Shown in pieces: positions 11,701 through 23,600 of a stretch of DNA of 64,000 nucleotides (the stretch's first letter is position 1; each line of letters starts with the position of its first letter). Made by a program: the position numbers and the translations under genes. The DNA lies in contig OX485807.1 of the NCBI GenBank assembly GCA_950295325.1, positions 10,941,001-11,005,000 of the forward strand, read 5' to 3'. Source of the stretch: Polytrichum commune. Lineage: Eukaryota; Streptophyta; Polytrichopsida; Polytrichales; Polytrichaceae. Under the pieces are notes generated by a model. It was not told the DNA's origin, did no database searches, and was given only the letters and a program-made list of their open reading frames with translations.

Positions 11701-14700
11701 GAATCCTTTTGATCAATCTGTCTTGGGCTTTTGTCATAGCGTCCCAAATCCCAGGAGCAGATCTAAGAGCCTCGGGAGTGGCCTCGCGGTACAACCGTGC
11801 AGCTGTATCCGCCGCATTGGATATCTCCCTCTGTAACAAACAGAGAAGTGAGTAAAGACAAATGCATAGAACATGAGGAAAGGAAAAACAATAGACAGCA
11901 GTAAAATTACCTTGTACAAGAACTTGACGAAGACATCCAATGTGAGAGGATACCAAGTAGGATTCTTGTCCATCTTAGACTCGCACATCTTGTAGTCGTC
12001 AACCGAAATGAGGTCGGAGAAATCCTCAAGCTTCATTTTTCCAAATGTACGAATGCGAAGCAATTTGGCAGGGAGGTTGTCTTTAACATGATCGTGCTCC
12101 GTGGACCTAAAAGGCAAAGTAATGAGAATCAAAGAAACAATGCACCACACCAAAATCGAGGAAGAAAACAAAATGAAAAGTGAACTCACCAATTGATGTC
12201 ATTCATGGCATTCAAGAAAACCGCGGTGGAATTTCTTGGATCCACGACAATACAGTCAACAGAGATGTGCCAATCTTTCTCCAGCAAGTGATGCTTATTG
12301 ATGTGCCTCCACCATGCCGACAAACGGTGGTTACCCTCCCACACGTAGAACATCTTGCCAGAAAGGTGGGCAAGGTCAGGGTCATTTTGGAGCATGGCGT
12401 CGAATTCCTCATTGGCCTCTTTCCACAATGAACTCCAAGAATTTTGGATGTCATCGGAGACATTGAGTACCTCATTGAGGTTGTTGTAGGGAGAGACATA
12501 CAAGGCCCGGTCACCTTCGCGGTAACCCATGACGAACTCATTTTCCAACCGAGCGACCTCAACCTCGTTGAGGGGACGAACAAGTGGAAGACAACGCAAG
12601 CGGCATAGTGGAATAGAGAAACGCGACTTAAGAAGGGGTTTGATTCGAACCCGGTGTATAACAGAATTAGAGTCCTCTTTTCGTGATCTCCGAATCAATA
12701 GCTCAGTCTCCTCTAGGTTGGACTCATCAAGCGGACGCAAAGAATTTGTTGCAACAGGTGGATCAACAGGTAACACAGGACCCTCCAATGGAACATTATA
12801 GTCATCCATAGAGGGCTCCTCCATGATAATAAGGTCCATCGATTGTGATTCCTGGAAAAATGAGGCATACAATCTTTAGAACAACCGACACCTTGACCCT
12901 CTCGGTTCCGAGAGGGTCTCTCTCTCATGCACACACAAAAAGCTTGAACCTAAGTTGCTACGTTGTCCACATACATTCATATACACAAGCCAAATCAGAG
13001 TTGTCAAAATCTGGTCTATACTATCCCCACCTTGACCCTCTCGGTTCCGAGAGGGTCTCACTCTCATGCACACACAAGAAGTTTGAACCTAAGTTGCTAC
13101 CTTGTCCATATACATTCATATACACAAGTCACATCAGAGTTGTCAAAATCTGGTCCACACTATCCCCACCTTGACCCTCTCGGTTCCGAGAGGGTCTCCC
13201 TCTCATGCACACGAAAACAATTTCAACATGAATTACTAGTTGGTCCACATACATTCACAAAGAAAAGCCACATCATAATTTTCAAAATCTGTTTGATACT
13301 AAACCCATCCTAGACCCTCTCGGTTCCGAGAGGGTCTCACTCTCATGCACACACAAGAAGTTTGAACCGAAATTGCTACCTTGTCCATATACAATCATAT
13401 ACACAAGTCACATCAGAGTTGTCAAAATCTGGTCCACACTATCCCCACCTTGACCCTCTCGGTTCCGAGAGGGTCTCCCTCTCATGCACACGAAAACAAT
13501 TTCAACATGAATTACTAGTTGGTCCACATACATTCACATACAAAAGCCACATCATAGTTTTCAAAATCTGCTTGATACTAAACCCATCCTAGACCCTCTC
13601 GGTTCCGAGAGGGTCTCACTCTCATGCACACACAAGAAGTTTGAACATAAGTTGCTACCTTGTCCATATACATTCATATACACAAGTCACATCAGAGTTG
13701 TCAAAATCTGGTCCACACTATCCCCACCTTGACCCTCTCGGTTCCGAGAGGGTCTCCCTCTCATGCACACGAAAACAATTTCAACATGAATTACTAGTTG
13801 GTCCACATACATTCACATACAAAAGCCACATCATAGTTTTCAAAATCTGCTTGATACTAAACCCATCCTAGACCCTCTCGGTTCCGAGAGGGTCTCACTC
13901 TCATGCACACACAAGAAGTTTGAACCTACATTGCTACCTTGTCCATATACAATCATATACACAAGCCACATCAGAGTTGTCAAAATCTGGTCCACACTAT
14001 CCCCACCTTGACCCTCTCGGTTCCGAGAGGGTCTCCCTCTCATGCACACGAAAACAATTTCAACATGAATTACTAGTTGGTCCACATACATTCACATACA
14101 AAAGCCACATCATAATTTTCAAAATCTGGTTGATACTAAACCCATCCTAGACCCTCTCGGTTCCGAGAGGGTCTCACTCTCATGCACACACAAGAAGTTT
14201 GAACCTAAGTTGCTACCTTGTCCATATACAATCATATACACAAGTCACATCGGAGTTGTCAAAATCTGGTCCACACTATCCCCACCTTGACCCTCTCGGT
14301 TCCGAGAGGGTCTCCCTCTCATGCACACGAAAACAATTTCAACATGAATTACTAGTTGGTCCACATACATTCACATACAAAAGCCACATCATAGTTTTCA
14401 AAATCTGCTTGATACTAAACCCATCCTAGACCCTCTCGGTTCCGAGAGGGTCTCACTCTCATGCACACACAAGAAGTTTGAACCTACATTGCTACCTTGT
14501 CCATATACAATCATATACACAAGCCACATCAGAGTTGTCAAAATCTGGTCCACACTATCCCCACCTTGACCCTCTCGGTTCCGAGAGGGTCTCCCTCTCA
14601 TGCACACGAAAACAATTTCAACATGAATTACTAGTTGGTCCACATACATTCACATACAAAAGCCACATCATAGTTTTCAAAATCTGCTTGATACTAAACC

Positions 14701-17700
14701 CATCCTAGACCCTCTCGGTTCCGAGAGGGTCTCACTCTCATGCACACACAAGAAGTTTGAACCGAAATTGCTACCTTGTCCATATACAATCATATACACA
14801 AGTCACATCAGAGTTGTCAAAATCTAGTCCACACTATCCCCACCTTGACCCTCTCGGTTCCGAGAGGGTCTCCCTCTCATGCACACGAAAACAATTTCAA
14901 CATGAATTACTAGTTGGTCCACATACATTCACAAAGAAAAGCCACATCATAATTTTCAAAATCTGTTTGATACTAAACCCATCCTAGACCCTCTCGGTTC
15001 CGAGAGGGTCTCACTCTCATGCACACACAAGAAGTTTGAACCGAAATTGCTACCTTGTCCATATACAATCATATACACAAGTCACATCAGAGTTGTCAAA
15101 ATCTGGTCCACACTATCCCCACCTTGACCCTCTCGGTTCCGAGAGGGTCTCCCTCTCATGCACACGAAAACAATTTCAACATGAATTACTAGTTGGTCCA
15201 CATACATTCACATACAAAAGCCACATCATAGTTTTCAAAATCTGCTTGATACTAAACCCATCCTAGACCCTCTCGGTTCCGAGAGGGTCTCACTCTCATG
15301 CACACACAAGAAGTTTGAACATAAGTTGCTACCTTGTCCATATACATTCATATACACAAGTCACATCAGAGTTGTCAAAATCTAGTCCACACTATCCCCA
15401 CCTTGACCCTCTCGGTTCCGAGAGGGTCTCCCTCTCATGCACACGAAAACAATTTCAACATGAATTACTAGTTGGTCCACATACATTCACATACAAAAGC
15501 CACATCATAGTTTTCAAAATCTGCTTGATACTAAACCCATCCTAGACCCTCTCGGTTCCGAGAGGGTCTCACTCTCATGCACACACAAGAAGTTTGAACC
15601 TAAGTTGCTACCTTGTCCATATACATTCATATACACAAGTCACATCAGAGTTGTCAAAATCTGGTCCACACTATCCCCAGCTTGACCCTCTCGGTTCCGA
15701 GAGGGTCTCCCTCTCATGCACACGAAAACAATTTCAACATGAATTACTAGTTGGTCCACATACATTCACATACAAAAGCCACATCATAATTTTCAAAATA
15801 TGTTTGATACTAAACCCATCCTAGACCCTCTCGGTTCCGAGAGGGTCTCACTCTCATGCACACACAAGTTTGAACCGAAGTTGCTACCTTGTCCATATAC
15901 ACTCATATACACAAGTCACATCAGAGTTGTCAAAATCTGGTCCACATTATCCCCACCTTGACCCTCTCGGTTCCGAGAGGGTATCACTCTCGTGCACCCA
16001 CAAATTAGTTTCAACCTAAGTACCTACATAGTCCACATACATTCACATACACAAGCCACATCATAGTTTTCAAAATCTGCTTGATACTAAACCCATCCTA
16101 GACCCTCTCGGTTCCGAGAGGGTCTCAGTCTCATGCACACACAAGAAGTTTGAACATAAGTTGCTACCTTGTCCATATACATTCATATACACAAGTCACA
16201 TCAGAGTTGTCAAAATCTGGTCCACACTATCCCCACCTTGACCCTCTCGGTTCCGAGAGGGTATCACTCTCGTGCACCCACAAATTAGTTTCAACCTAAG
16301 TACCTACATAGTCCGCATACATTCACATACACAAGCCACATCATAGTTTCCAATATCCCCATCCTTGACCCTCTCGGAACCGAGAGGGTCTCACCTCAGT
16401 GCATTCACAAAACTGTTCACCCAAAGTCCTACCTAGTCCACATACATAATTCCCACCATATGGTACACAAATTCAGCACGTAGACCCTCTCGGTTCCGAG
16501 ATGGTCTCAATATTGTGCATACACAATAAATTTCACCATAAATACCTGCCTTTTACATATACATACCCCATTATTGTCAAAATCTGGTACAAAACACCTC
16601 AAGGTATACCCTCTCGGTTCCGAGAGGGTATCATTCTTGTGAACACACTACCAATTTCAACCTATGTACCTACCTAGACCACATACTATCACATACACAA
16701 TGCACATCATACTTGTCAAAATCTGGTCCAAATTGTCACAACCTAGACCCTCTCGGTTCCGAGAGGGTCTAGCTCTTATGCACCCACAAGAATTTTGAAC
16801 CAAAGTCCACACACCTTGTCCACACACTTTCACATACCTTGACCCTCTCGGTTCCCCACCTTGACCCTCTCGGTTCCGAGAGGGTCTCATCCTAGTGCAA
16901 ACACAAAACTTCTCAACATGAATAACTACCTTGTCCACATACAATCACATACTCAAGCCACATCATAGTTGTGAAAATCTGGTCCTTAATATCCCCACCT
17001 TGACCCTCTCGGTTCCGAGAGGGTCTCCCTCTCATGCACCCACAAAATTTTTGAACCTAAGTTTCTACCTTGTCCACACACATTCACATACACGAGCCAA
17101 ATCACAGTTTTCGAAATTTGGTACATACTATCCCCAACTTGACCCTCTCGGAACCGAGAGGGTCTCCCTCTCATGCACCCGCAAACAATTTCAACATGAA
17201 TTACTACTTGGTCCACATACATTCAAATACAACAGCCATATCAGAGTTTTCAAAATCTGGTCGATACTAAACCCATCCTAGACCCTCTCGGAACCGAGAG
17301 GGTGTCATCCTAGTGCACACACAAAACTTCTCAACATGAATTACTAATTGGTCCACAAACATTCATATACACAAGCCACATCATAGTTGTCAAAATCAGG
17401 TCCATACTATCCCCACCATGACCCTCTCGGTTCCGAGAGGGTCTCCCTCTCATGGACACACAAAGAATTTCAACCTGAATAACTAACTGGTCCACGAACA
17501 GTCACATACTGTAGCCACATCATAGTTGTGAAAATCTGGTCCATACTAAAACCATCCTTGACCCTCTTGGTTCCGAGAGGGTCTCATTGTAGTGTACAAA
17601 CAAGAAATTTCAAAATGAATAACTAGCTGGTCCACATACTGTCATATACTCAATCCACATCATAGTTGTCAAAATCTGGTCTTTAATATCCCCAACTTGA

Positions 17701-20429
17701 CCCTCTCGGTTCCGAGAGGGTGTCATCCTAGTGCACACACAAAACTTCTCAACATGAATTACTAATTGGTCCACAAACATTCATATACTCAAGCCACATC
17801 ATAGTTGTCAAAATCAGGTCCATACTATCCCCACCTTCACCCTCTTGGTTCCGAGAGGGTCTCACTCTCATGGACACACAAACAATTTCAACATGAATAA
17901 CTAAGTGGTCCACGAACAGTCACATACTGTAGCCACATCATAATTGTGAAAATCTGGTCCATACTAAAACCATCCTTGACCCTCTCGGTTCCGAGAGGGT
18001 CTCATTCTAGTGCACAAACAAGAAATTTCAAGATGAATAACTAGCAGGTCCACATATAGTCACATACTCAATCCACATCATAGTTGGCAAAATCTGGTTC
18101 TTATTATCCCCACCTTGACCCTCTCGGTTCCGAGAGGGTCTCATTCTTGTGCACACACAAAACTTCTCAACATGAATTACTACTTGGTCCACATACATTC
18201 AAATACAAAAGCCATATCAGAGTTTTCAAAATCTGGTCGATACTAAACCCATCCTAGACCCTCTCGGTTCCGAGAGGGTGTCATCCTAGTGCACACACAA
18301 AACTTCTCAACATGAATTACTAATTGGTCCACAAACATTCATATACACAAGCCACATCATAGTTGTCAAAATCAGGTCCATACTATCCCCACCTTCACCC
18401 TCTTGGTTCCGAGAGGGTCTCACTCTCATGGACACACAAACAATTTCAATATGAATAACTAAGTGGTCCACGAACAGTCACATACTGTAGCCACATCATA
18501 GTTGTGAAAATCTGGTCCTTAATATCCCCACCTTGACCCTCTCGGTTCCGAGAGGGTCTCATTCTAGTGCACAAACAAGAAATTTCAAAATGAATAACTA
18601 GCAGGTCCACATATAGTCACATACTCAATCCATATCATAGTTGGCAAAATCTGGTTCTTATTATCCCCACCTTGACCCTCTCGGTTCCGAGAGGGTCTCA
18701 TTCTTGTGCACACACAATACTTCTGAACATCAATAACTAGCTGGTCCACACACATTTACATTCAAAATCCACATCATAGTTGTCAAAATCTGGCCAATAC
18801 TATCATAACCTACACACTCTCGGTTCCGAGAGGGTCCGCCTCTTAGCACCCACACAAAATTTTGAACCAAAGTTTCTTCCTTGTCCACACATTCACATAC
18901 ACAAGCCATATCGTAGTTTTCAAAATCTGGTCCATACTCTCTTGACCTCGAACCTCTCGGTTCCGAGAGGGTCGGCCTCTTATGCACCCACAAAAATTTT
19001 GAACCAAAGTTTCTATCTTGTCCACACATTCACATACACAAGCCATATCCTAGTTTTCAAAATCTGGTCCATACTCTCTTAACCTCGAACCTCTCGGTTC
19101 CGAGAGGGTCGGCCTCTTGTGCACCCACACAAAATTTTGAACCTAAGTTTCTTCCTTGTCCACACACATTCACATACACAAGCCATATCATAGTTTCAAA
19201 ATTTGGTCCATACTATCCCAACCTCGACCCTCTCGGTTCCGAGAGGGTCGGCCTCTAAGCACCCACACAAAATTTTGAACGAAAGTTGCTACCTTGTCCA
19301 CACATTCACATACACAAGCCATAGCCTAGTTTTCAAAATCTGGTGCATACTATCTTAACCTCGACCTCTCGGTTCCAAGAGGGTCGGCCTCTTGTGCACC
19401 CACAAAACTTGTGAACCTAAGTTTCTACCTTGTCCACACACATTCCCATACACAAGCCACATCATAGTTGTCAAAATCACATACACAACTCACCTCTAAA
19501 GTGAGAATTGATGTATACACAACCGCCCCAAGTCCACTCTCGGAACCGCGCCCACTACACACTCGGAACCGCACCCACCACACTATCGGAAACCTAGTTC
19601 CTTCTCAAAGAGCTCCAACTAGTTCAGAAGTCGCCGCTTTTTAGTCATAACCTACGACCTCAACCCAAAACCCGAGATGGTCTGGCTCTCGTTCATACAC
19701 AAATAATATGAACATATTATCTTGTCTTTTCCACATACCTATAGACACACACCGCACCTCTTCCTCGTCAACATGTGTTTCACCCAATACCCTCTCGGTC
19801 TGTCCCTAGTGCATACCAACCAACCCAACCCTCTCGGTTCCTAGTGTGTCGTCCCCTTGTGCATTCCCAAAGATTTCCAAGTTATCGCACTACCTACGTA
19901 ACACATATTACAACCTATTCAAGTGAAAACCCCACGTACACGCAAGTTTCTTGTTTTCAAAATGCAGACCCATATCTGAATTGCCCTATTGTCTGCAAGT
20001 CTTTTTCTTTATTTAGAGTTTTGAATTTCCTTTGTCTTGTTCCCATAAACCTATATCTTTAAGTGCCCCTTGTGCATATATCCTCCACGACAAACTTACA
20101 GTAATCATCGAATTCTCCCTTCTCTCCTCGCGAGACCCGCTCTGATTTGAACTGTTCGGATGCTCGCTCTCTTCCATAGATATTGCCTGTGAACCACTAT
20201 CCTCCGCTTCTTTGTCTATCGATATCAGATTCAAGCCTCCCTTGTCCACTACACACGTGTTCTGTGAGTCTGTAGGGGTCCCTCTTCCTTCTATGCACGT
20301 TTCCTCCTTCTTCTTTAGTTCTCTCCGTCTCCTCTGTTTCGAATTGCTGAAACTAGTCCCTCCCTTTCTCTTCTTCCGTTTTTTTCCTGGATCTATTGTG
20401 GAATCTGTAATGTGCTCTGGTTCCTTCAT
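8710..20429 (-). CDS. Seven-exon gene with ParB-like motif; 3' end lost to LTR insertion
   Basis: Exons (minus strand): 20429-20100, 12851-12190, 12106-11911, 11830-11633, 11531-11313, 9511-9270 and 9183-8710. All introns have GT-AG ends, all phases agree and there is no internal stop over about 773 codons. Start is the first ATG at 20429. Residues 1-110 are basic with KKRKKRK and KQRRRRELKKK (likely nuclear). Exon 2 has RPLNEVEVARLE followed about 70 residues later by YVWEGNHRLSAW (residues ~278-289), the GxHR(x)xA signature of ParB/sulfiredoxin-fold proteins. Later exons are helical and unassigned; the last is acidic then S/T/P-rich. The LTR interrupts exon 7, so the C-terminus is off-window. 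It is divergent from the MULE transposase and probably belongs to the same TE. Introns 1 (7.2 kb) and 5 (1.8 kb) are filled with palindrome repeats. The exon chain is strong; the ParB assignment rests on motifs only. Confidence 0.7.
9640..11215. repeat. Palindrome minisatellite, block 1 (intron 5 of ParB-like gene)
   Basis: About 12 tandem units of ~140 bp, each holding the palindrome GACCCTCTCGG-NN-CCGAGAGGGTC (11-bp arms, 2-nt centre, usually TT; CT at about 10319). Arms are nearly invariant while spacers differ more. Spacers share phrases such as CAAAATCTGGTCCATACTA. The block ends with a degenerate unit at about 11205 just before exon 5. Confidence 0.9.
12880..19480. repeat. Palindrome minisatellite, block 2 (intron 1 of ParB-like gene), with higher-order repeats
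   Basis: Nearly 50 units of ~140 bp carry the same 24-bp palindrome as block 1. Between about 13,300 and 15,900 two unit types alternate, giving a 279-bp higher-order repeat of about nine near-identical copies. From 16 kb the units diverge. Centres are TT except AA at about 16374, 17150 and 17286, which is the same palindrome read on the opposite strand. The frames of about 76 residues seen here simply repeat with the satellite and are not genes. Confidence 0.9.
19480..20099 (-). other. 5' part of intron 1, degenerate repeat remnants
   Basis: Broken palindrome halves (for example CTCTCGGAACCG and CCTCTCGGTTCC without partners) fade out toward the exon 1 donor GTAAGT at 20099-20094. No coding potential seen. 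Confidence 0.5.
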
Positions 20430-20635
20430 GTGTGCGTCCAACTTCCCCTCTATTGCTCTCTTCTGTTCTCCCTACTCTCTGGGCAGCCTTCTCCTTCGCT
20501 CACAAAATGACCCCTCTCCTACCTCTCAGACCTATATATTACCACTGTTGAATCTTTAGGGTTTCCAATCGTTCGGTAGCCTTCCCTCTTTTTCCTTTTT
20601 TGGGGTCTTTTTCTTATTCGTCCATCTCTTTATCC
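20430..20635. promoter_or_regulatory. Shared bidirectional promoter of ParB-like gene and MULE transposase
   Basis: Only 206 bp separate the two divergent start codons. A near-symmetric CCTATATATTACC at about 20528-20540 gives a TATA-like box in both directions, roughly 100 bp from each ATG. A TAGGGTTT telobox-like motif follows at about 20551. The assignment is from position and motifs only. Confidence 0.45.
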
Positions 20636-23600
20636 ATGGCTTCCTCGTCCACAATGTCTTCTTTAACGGAAATGGTTGAGCTCCGTGCCACTGGCATGGG
20701 CATCCCCCTTCTTTTCCCCATAGATGCACACGGTTTTGCATCTGTCTCTTCTCTGGACCTTAGTATTAGGTTTTCTTTGCAAAACAGTACAATATGGGTC
20801 GAACGCGAGATTTATGATACTGTTACTTCTCTTTTGTCATTGTCCATTCGTGAGAATCCTAGGGTTGCCGACAGTGGCTCGTCAACGTGGGAACTCTGCG
20901 CTGGTAAATACAGGGTGTACGGACTCCCATGTCCTTGCACGAATGTATCCACGGATATCCGTACCCCTCCCCATTCCTCTATGTCCACTTTCAATACTCC
21001 TCCCTTGGTCAAAGTTAAGACTGAGCCCGGTACGCAGACTCTCATACATCTTTCCGATTCCTCCGATGGTGATGATTCCCCCCTTTCCACTCCCATTCAC
21101 AAGCCATCCCCATCCTCTGTCCGTTCCACCTTTGTTACCCACATTCCTCCGTCTCCTCTTCCTCCCTTTCCAGGCAAACCCCCGATTTCCATTCTTCAAT
21201 GTCTACGTTCTCTTGCCTCCATGCCCGGTAGGAAGAACATCCTCAAGAAGCTCGATTATGACACCTTGCAAATTCAAGAGGTTAATTACCTGCCGCCTCG
21301 CTTTGATGGTGATCTCATGTTTGTCCTTGTGAGGTAAAGTAGGCAACCCCCTTGGTTTCCAAGCCAAAGGGTTGAGTCGTGCTTACTTTTCGTTCATAAA
21401 TACATTTTATAAGATTCGAAAGTCTTTTTGAGAGAAAAGATAATAGTTAGCCTCTTAAGTATCCGATTAGTCCAACTTAAGCTTAGTTACCTTGGAATAG
21501 GCAACCTAGACCCTTTTAATGTAGCTAAACTACTAAAAATCAATGCAAAGAATACCAAATGCTAATAAAACTTCTAACTAATCAAAAAGGAATATGAAGA
21601 AAGAAGAAATATATGAGCGGCCTCACGGAAACCCTCATACCTTTTGGACAGAGTTTTAGTTTTACGCAAGATTAGGATGCAAGGATAGATAACTTCAAGT
21701 CCTACCTAGAAATATAAAACTTGTAGAAAATGGCCCAACCAGCTAACCGGGGTGAAGCTTCAAAGTCAGCAGTGCTACATCAGGAGCTGTCTCACGGAAA
21801 CACTTATAACTTCTAGACAGAATTTTAGATGTGCATGAAACTAATTTTGTTGGAAAGACAATTTTATTATCTATCTATTCATATAAAATAAATTGAAATC
21901 AGATTTATTGGTAAGACGTGGCAATCCTCTAAAGTACGCTGTCCTATATGATTCAAGTTGCTAACTAATTTTCATTCTATATAAACTAAGGTTGCTTCAC
22001 TAACAAGTAAAGAAGAGGTGAGGAATGTGAATGTCATACAAAGAGGAAAATACTAATAAAACTATAAGAGAATATTTTATTTGAAAAATAGAAACACTTA
22101 CTCCTTCTCAAGGAGTACAACCACTCCCCCTACTAACTACTAACTACTAATTACTAATAGAAGTCGGGGACACCTAAGTTGGCGAGATAGATACTAAGCG
22201 TCGAGAAGGTTGAGGCTCTAAGGGCCCGAGACCGATGAAGTGGAATAGTGGTAATGCTTGATGGAGTTTCGACGCCTCTTAAATAGGTGGTCGAGGTAGA
22301 CACTCCGTGGTATTCCGTCTTGCCACGTCTACCCTCGCATTGGATCCGTTTAGGCTTTGTTGATCTTTCGCATTGGATCCGCTTAGACTTTGTTGATCTT
22401 TCGCATTGGATCCGCTTAGATCCATTTTGACTTAGTAGTGCCCAAAGACACTTGTCAACTTGGATCTTCTCTCGTCGAAGCGAATCGGCTTGGTCAAACG
22501 TGCATCCATCTAGTCCACGTTGTTTTGCTCCACTCCTTTAACCCGTTGTCGCGTAGTCACTTTGGATTTAGCCCTTAGCTAAGTCAATCTTAGCCTTACC
22601 AACCACTTAAATCTTGCCCTAGCTAAGTCAATCCTCACATAGTCCTATAATATTCCGTTAATGCTTGTCCTATTAGGATTTACTTACTAGGCTAGTTTCT
22701 AACTCCCAACTTACCTAACCGACCTCATATTTACTATCTAAAGTCTATTTACCACTTATATTAGGTTAATTCGATAAAGGAATAAAAATAAACCTTCACA
22801 GTCCTACCCCCACTCGGTGTCTCTTCCTCTCATAAGAAGGCCCAATCCATGGACGGCATGGACAAACGCTATGACGGCCATGTTTGGACTAAAACCCAGA
22901 CCACCAATATCACCAATGACATGGACCTTGTTTTTCGCTCCTCCTGTTGTGTTGGCCACCTCGAATGCCAAAATCCTCTGTGCGATTACCTACAACGTGC
23001 TCATCGGACTTCCCCGGTCAATGATACTGATTTCGACGGTTTCACCAAGGAACCCTTCCCCGTTGGTGGACCCTTGCCTCTGGGATCCACTCTAATGTGC
23101 CGGATATGTAAGGAGCCTCCCAAATGCATTGCTCCATGTCATGCCAGAATCTTCTACGTCCACGGCAAAGGCACCACTCAGCATGCCTGTATTCATCTTG
23201 GCAACCATCATCATCCCGTCAAGGTTGGCAATTGTAGAGATAGCCAACAGCGCATCAACTCCCTCATCGAGGAGCACGTCGAGCGAACGCCCCAAGCCAC
23301 TCATAGCAAAATCGTCCTTGAAGCCAGCAAGGACCTTGTGGGTGAGTTCCTCCTCCGCAATGATACTGATCCTCATCACCTTCTCTCGTTGGAAGAACTT
23401 GAACCAGTTTTTGATCGTTGCAAAGAGTTGAATTCCCCCCACCTCCGTAACAAGGTTACTAGTTTCAAATACTTGCGTAGGTTAGGGGTTATGGATGGAA
23501 TCGCCAAACTTCGAGGTGTCAGCAACTGGGCCTATGTCCAGCGTAATCAATTTCCGGGCCAGGGTGACGAAAAGGACAAAGTTTTCGTTTTCAAGATGTC

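Noticed and set aside
13362-15824. Nine near-identical ~76-residue open frames
   Set aside because: They recur with the 279-bp satellite period, vary only with it and lack gene signals; they are by-products of the repeat.
9640-19480. CRISPR-like array (palindromic repeats with regular spacing)
   Set aside because: Spacers are repeats themselves and over 110 bp long, the array is in introns of a spliced gene, and no cas genes are present.
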